From M0108 sp937862735 (GTDB lineage Bacteria; Pseudomonadota; Gammaproteobacteria; Chromatiales; Chromatiaceae), in the NCBI GenBank assembly GCA_937862735.1, contig CALMDH010000267.1, forward strand, positions 1 through 14,965: a DNA stretch of 14,965 bases. The letters are read 5' to 3'. Both the position numbers and the translations under genes were made by a program. Below the pieces are notes generated by a model that was not told the origin of the DNA, searched no databases, and was given only the letters and a program-made list of their open reading frames with translations. Position 1 is the stretch's first letter. Each line of letters begins with the position of its first letter. Of the stretch, positions 11,716 through 14,965 are shown one piece after another.

Positions 11716-13625
11716 TCATTCTGCGCATAGAGGCCGAACGCCTGCACCGTTACCGGGTCCTGCGCCTGGCGGACCTGCCGGAGCGGGGCATCATCGGCCT
11801 CAGCGGCGACAACGAGAGCGGCAAGAGCGCCATTGGCGAGATCATCTGCTTCGCCCTCTTTGGCCGAACCTTCGCCCTGGCCGGGGAGCGCATCGGTAAG
11901 CTGGTGCACTGGGGCGCCGGGGAAGGGGCGGTCACCCTCCGCTTCCGCGTCAAGGGCAAGGGCTATGAGGTCAGCCGGCACCTGACCCGCGACGGCACCC
12001 AGTCGGCCCGTCTGATCGCGCTGGAGACCCCCAACGAACCCCTGGCGCGGGCCGATGCCGTGACCCCGGCCCTCACCCGCCTGGTCGGCTTCGGTTTCGA
12101 CGATTACGTCGAGACCTGCTATCTCGCCCAGCGCGAGATCGCCTCCCCCCATCCCCACAGCCCGGCGGTGCGGGCCATGGTCGGCGCCGCCCCCTTGCAG
12201 GCCTGCGCCGCGGCCCTCGACACGGAACTGGCCACGGCCGAGGCGGCTCAGGCCGCCCGGCGCGAGCGCCGGCTGGCCCTGACCGAGGAGCAGGCGCAAC
12301 TGGCCCCCGAGGCGGGCCGCGCCCAGGTCCTGGAGCGACAACTGGCCGAGATCGGCGAGCGTGAGGCGCAGAGGGCCGAGCGCATGCAGGCCCTGCAAGG
12401 GGCCAGCGACGATTACAGCACCGCCTATCGCCGCCATGGCAGCCATGGCGCCCGGCGCGCCCTCGCCGGCCTCTTCGCCAACATCGCGCTGCTGGCCGTG
12501 CTCGCTCTCGGGGCCCTGTGGGCCATGGTCCACTTCCAGCCCGCGACCTGGCCCATGCCCGTCATCATCGCCTGGCTGGAGGGTTTGATCGCCGAGACCG
12601 GCCTCACGGCCCATGCCGTCGTCACCGCGGTGGTGGTCATCTTCGGCGGCTTCCTGCTCCTGACCTGGCTCTGGCTGGCGGTGCTGGCGCTGGGACTGCG
12701 CCGGCGGCGAGCCCGGGCCCGGCGTCTGGCGCGGGAACTGGACCGGTTAGACAGTCTCGAACCCCTGCCGGCGCGCCTTCGGGAGACCCCGGGGGCGGGC
12801 GGTCTGGCCGGGGGGGGTGAACCGGGCGAGGCCGGTCCCGGCGCCGGACCGGACGAGGGCCCGCACCTGCTGATCGACCGGCCCGACGTGGAACGGCGCG
12901 CCCGCCTCCGGCAGCGCATCCTCTTCCTGGAGGCCGCGGTCGCGGAGGTCTGTAGCGCCCTGGAACATGAGGCGGTCTGGCTCAAGCGGGATCTGGAACG
13001 GCTGCATGCCTGGCAGGCGGCTACCCGCAATGGCCTGGCGCGGCTGCGCAGCGACGGCCAGCGCCACCAGGAACTGACACAGGAACTGGCCAGCCTCGAC
13101 CAGGAGATTGCGGCGGCGGAGGACTGGATGGCCACCCGGCGCCTGGCGCGCGACCTGCTGGCGGGGGCGGCGCGGGAGATGTCCCGCCGATTCAGCGCCG
13201 GGTTGCGCGACATGGTCTCCCGGGCCCTGCCCCGCTTCACCGAAGGCCACTACGAGTTTCTGGAGGTGGACGAGGATCTGCAGGTTCGGGTCTATTCCAG
13301 CGACAAGCGTAACCTGCTGGACCTGGACGAGATCTCCAGCGGCACCCAGCGGCAGATCATGCTGGCGCTGCGTCTGGGCCTGTCACAGGAGCTGGTGGCC
13401 CGCCGGGTGCGGGACGATCAGTTCGTCTTTCTCGATGAGCCCTTCGCCTTCTTCGACAGCCGGCGGCTGCGCGGGGCCCTGAAGAACCTTTCGGAGCTGG
13501 GTGGCGACTTGACTCAGTACTGGGTGGTGGCCCAGCGGTTCCCCCAGGACGCGCCCATTGGCCTGGAGATCGCCTGCGGGCAGCACCCGGACACCCTGAC
13601 CCTGGGCTTTCCCGAGGTCGCCTGA
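11712..13625 (+). CDS. Rad50/SMC-like ATPase with two central transmembrane helices (YhaN-like)
   Basis: 637 residues with an ABC-type head split between the two ends: Walker A GDNESGKS (32-39), Q-loop Q140 in CYLAQRE, signature EISSGTQRQIMLALRL (540-554), Walker B FVFLDE (571-576, likely catalytic E576), and D-loop FFDSRR. Between them are two coiled-coil arms (about 170-235 and 395-475) and two hydrophobic helices (about 251-274 and 302-329), flanked by basic residues on the cytoplasmic sides, with a 27-residue outer loop. This replaces the hinge or zinc hook of SMC/Rad50. B. subtilis YhaN has a comparable plan, and works beside the SbcD-like YhaO. No nuclease partner is present here. A DNA-end or chromosome-associated function at the inner membrane is inferred. 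A glycine-rich loop (358-382) is probably disordered. Confidence 0.88.
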   Translation: MIILRIEAERLHRYRVLRLADLPERGIIGLSGDNESGKSAIGEIICFALFGRTFALAGERIGKLVHWGAGEGAVTLRFRVKGKGYEVSRHLTRDGTQSARLIALETPNEPLARADAVTPALTRLVGFGFDDYVETCYLAQREIASPHPHSPAVRAMVGAAPLQACAAALDTELATAEAAQAARRERRLALTEEQAQLAPEAGRAQVLERQLAEIGEREAQRAERMQALQGASDDYSTAYRRHGSHGARRALAGLFANIALLAVLALGALWAMVHFQPATWPMPVIIAWLEGLIAETGLTAHAVVTAVVVIFGGFLLLTWLWLAVLALGLRRRRARARRLARELDRLDSLEPLPARLRETPGAGGLAGGGEPGEAGPGAGPDEGPHLLIDRPDVERRARLRQRILFLEAAVAEVCSALEHEAVWLKRDLERLHAWQAATRNGLARLRSDGQRHQELTQELASLDQEIAAAEDWMATRRLARDLLAGAAREMSRRFSAGLRDMVSRALPRFTEGHYEFLEVDEDLQVRVYSSDKRNLLDLDEISSGTQRQIMLALRLGLSQELVARRVRDDQFVFLDEPFAFFDSRRLRGALKNLSELGGDLTQYWVVAQRFPQDAPIGLEIACGQHPDTLTLGFPEVA

Positions 13626-13653
13626 GGGGGACGCTGGGTTTTCCCCAGGTCCC

Positions 13654-13758
13654 ATGATGGGGAAGGGTCGTAAGCATTCACACCCCCCGAAACCCGTTGG
13701 GTTTTGGTGCCAGAGTGTTTTGCATGACGGGGAAGGGTCGTAAGCATTCACACCCCCC
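13654..13758. repeat. Two 35-bp direct repeats separated by 35 bp
   Basis: Copies at 13654-13688 and 13724-13758 differ at one base (ATGATGG versus ATGACGG at the start) and share GGGGAAGGGTCGTAAGCATT followed by CACACCCCCC-type sequence. The 35-bp gap (13689-13723) contains AAACCC-GTT-GGGTTT, a 6-bp hairpin. The repeat resembles dispersed intergenic repeats of some Chromatiales genomes; there are only two copies and no cas genes. Confidence 0.85.
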
Positions 13759-13801
13759 TGCCGCCTGAGTATCGGTGGCGCAAGGGGATGATATCCTGGC
13801 T

Positions 13802-13824
13802 CCCTCCCCCCTGGTGGGGGAGGG
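13802..13824. repeat. GC-rich intergenic hairpin (REP/BIME-like)
   Basis: CCCTCCCCC (13802-13810), loop CTGGT, GGGGGAGGG (13816-13824) is a perfect 9-bp stem, followed by TTGGGGAGAGGGGG. Such CCCTCCCC...GGGGAGGGTTGGGGAGAGGG units recur between genes of many GC-rich proteobacteria. It lies between the convergent ATPase and mepK genes and may serve as a transcript end for either. Confidence 0.65.
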
Positions 13825-13924
13825 TTGGGGAGAGGGGGCTAAAGGCCTACGAGGGGATTAAGTGCGGATGGCGGTCGCTGGCAGGTCCAGCCGATCGCGC
13901 AAGCGTGGGCGGATCTCAGGTACG

Positions 13925-14455
13925 TCAGGCGCGCCAGGTGCGTACCGGGCCCGTGTCGAGATGCACGAAACTGGAGCGGCCGTAGGTGCCGACGCCACCG
14001 CGACTGAGGGCGATGGCGGACTCCCGGAGACGGGAGCTGGAGCAGTCCTCGAAGGTCACGTCGATGGCCTTGCCACTGATATGGAAGCTGTTGCGGGCCA
14101 CCCGTTTGGAGGCCCGGCGCAACTGGGCGTTGCTGTTGGGTGAGCGGTAGGCGCTGAAGACCTCGATCTCGCACTCCTCGCCGTGGATGCGCTTCTGCAG
14201 ATCGTAAAGCAGGTCGAACAATTTGGGGTCCATGTGGGTGCTTTCACCATTGCGGTGATCGCGCAGGAAATGGTTCAGTTTGGCGAGGGCATCCCGTTGG
14301 TAACTGTCGCCAATCCGATAAGTAATGCGAATGCTTTCATCGGTATGGGCGTGGCGCAGTCGGATGATGCGGCTCTTGTCAGTGGATCTCTTCGTGGCGA
14401 AGGCGGGGGCAGCAATAGTGGATAAGGCGAGGCCAAGGAAATATCGCCGGTTCAT
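13925..14455 (-). CDS. mepK: MepK-like murein endopeptidase (DUF882 / YcbK), Tat-exported
   Basis: 176 residues close to the full length of E. coli MepK (182). The N-terminus MNRRYFLGLALSTIAAPAFA is a twin-arginine signal with an AFA cleavage site. Family landmarks follow: LNHFLRDHRNGE (60-71), MDPKLFDLLYDLQ, SAYRSPNSNAQLR (101-113), the zinc motif SFHISGKAID (H125, D132), and GGVGTYGRSSFVHLDTGPVRTW (H165, D167). MepK hydrolyses peptide cross-links, notably 3-3 mDAP-mDAP bridges made by L,D-transpeptidases, allowing murein growth in the periplasm. The start at 14455 has a poor ribosome site but a clear promoter. It is transcribed alone, leftward. No L,D-transpeptidase gene is in the window. 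Confidence 0.93.
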   Translation of the reverse strand: MNRRYFLGLALSTIAAPAFATKRSTDKSRIIRLRHAHTDESIRITYRIGDSYQRDALAKLNHFLRDHRNGESTHMDPKLFDLLYDLQKRIHGEECEIEVFSAYRSPNSNAQLRRASKRVARNSFHISGKAIDVTFEDCSSSRLRESAIALSRGGVGTYGRSSFVHLDTGPVRTWRA

Positions 14456-14482
14456 TCAGTTAACCCGTAGTCGTCATTCAGA

Positions 14483-14785
14483 TCAAGCGAGTGGCGGGAT
14501 TATAGTCAGAAAAAAATGTACCGCAACAATAAATTGCATGCATTTGCCCCTGATTGGCGGCGTATCATTCAATGAAATTGTCGTCTCAGCGCGACGAACA
14601 AATGATTGATATGGAGGCCATCCCAGGGCGATAAATGAGATTGCCGGCTGAGTGATTCCAGAAACATTAGTGACTGTAGGAAGTTGATAATTACCCAGCA
14701 AACTAGTCCGATGGATGTCGCAATCCCGCAACGAATGGTTATTTCGCAACGGAACGGGTGGAAAGGCGGGCTGATCTTGGTTCAT
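14483..14785 (-). CDS. Doubtful small hypothetical protein upstream of mepK
   Basis: From the ATG at 14785 (GGGGGAG 5 nt upstream) this frame encodes 100 residues: MNQDQPAFPPVPLRNNHSLR at the start and a hydrophobic end near IVAVHFFLTIIPPLA. The good ribosome site is the only support. The middle has no recognisable domain or strong secondary structure, and its 3' end contains the mepK promoter. It may be the 5' stub of a decayed gene. Confidence 0.3.
   Translation of the reverse strand: MNQDQPAFPPVPLRNNHSLRDCDIHRTSLLGNYQLPTVTNVSGITQPAISFIALGWPPYQSFVRRAETTISLNDTPPIRGKCMQFIVAVHFFLTIIPPLA
14499..14526 (-). promoter_or_regulatory. Promoter of mepK
   Basis: On the minus strand TTGCGG (14521-14526), 16-bp spacer, then a perfect TATAAT (14499-14504). 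RNA would start near 14492, giving a leader of about 37 nt before the ATG at 14455. The region is clearly AT-richer than its surroundings. Confidence 0.7.
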
Positions 14786-14965
14786 TTTGTCTCCCCCTGG
14801 TTGCGTGGTGCTTGCCGACTGGCGGGGTGGGGTCCGGCCGACTGGCGACCGCCCGCGGTGCCGTGGTGCTGAGGTGGCGCGGTGCCGCAGTCCCGACGGT
14901 GATTCCTGGCGGCAGGGCGAGCGCGCATAACTCACGCCCCAAACAGGATCTTAGCGCGGTAATCA
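14786..14965. other. GC-rich edge of the window without a supported gene
   Basis: Nothing coding can be supported in these 180 bases. An 11-bp direct repeat GCCGACTGGCG occurs at 14814-14824 and 14837-14847, 23 bp apart. Confidence 0.4.

Noticed and set aside
11646..12614. 322-residue minus-strand open frame
   Set aside because: It is antisense to the ATPase head and arm; no domain and shadow-like composition.
13383..13751. Minus-strand ORFs beginning MNAYDPSPS in two frames
   Set aside because: They arise from the two copies of the 35-bp repeat and read into the 3' end of the ATPase gene in antisense.
13654..13758. Minimal CRISPR array (35-bp repeat, 35-bp spacer, 35-bp repeat)
   Set aside because: Only two repeats, no cas genes or leader, and the repeat resembles dispersed intergenic repeats of related genomes.

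Overview
The window looks like chromosome of a GC-rich gammaproteobacterium. The full-length genes YgfZ, MepK and an FNR-type regulator have gammaproteobacterial character, and the intergenic GC-rich hairpins and short dispersed-type repeats resemble those I associate with Chromatiales (purple sulfur bacteria and relatives). That placement is an inference; no rRNA or marker search was possible.

Region 1 (1 to about 3308) is the end of an integrated element, probably a prophage or phage-derived island. A leftward operon reads: XRE-type regulator, lambda-O-like replication initiator, small phage protein, and M15 endolysin cut by the window edge. The initiator gene carries five iterons spaced 22-24 bp, two palindromes and three 12-bp repeats in its middle, the layout of a lambda-type origin inside the O gene. 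Divergent from this operon are two related XRE regulators in tandem, in the same frame and separated by one TGA. The element seems to end at a 47-bp 3' fragment of tRNA-Lys(UUU) that still has CCA and a terminator behind it. This is the classic distal att site, so the intact tRNA should lie to the left, outside the window.

Region 2 (about 3353-5500) is AT-richer and looks like a graveyard of toxin-related modules: a helical-repeat protein, an orphan small antitoxin-like gene, and a polymorphic-toxin tip with a probable immunity gene joined by an ATGA overlap. The toxin tip seems to have lost its N-terminal carrier by frameshift or recombination.

Region 3 (5590-13625) is compact, GC-rich core genome: a small heat-shock protein (Hsp20); an FNR-like regulator divergent from a zinc alcohol dehydrogenase, with an FNR-box-like site between them; ygfZ with a 15-bp in-frame minisatellite; an RNase II-family exoribonuclease; and a two-gene operon of a 67-residue protein plus a Rad50/SMC-like ATPase with two transmembrane helices in place of a hinge or zinc hook. 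The last pair is the best candidate for a poorly described system.

Region 4 (13626-14965) has two 35-bp direct repeats separated by 35 bp, a GC-rich hairpin, a Tat-exported MepK-like murein endopeptidase with a good promoter, and a doubtful small ORF. The last 180 bases hold no gene that I can support.
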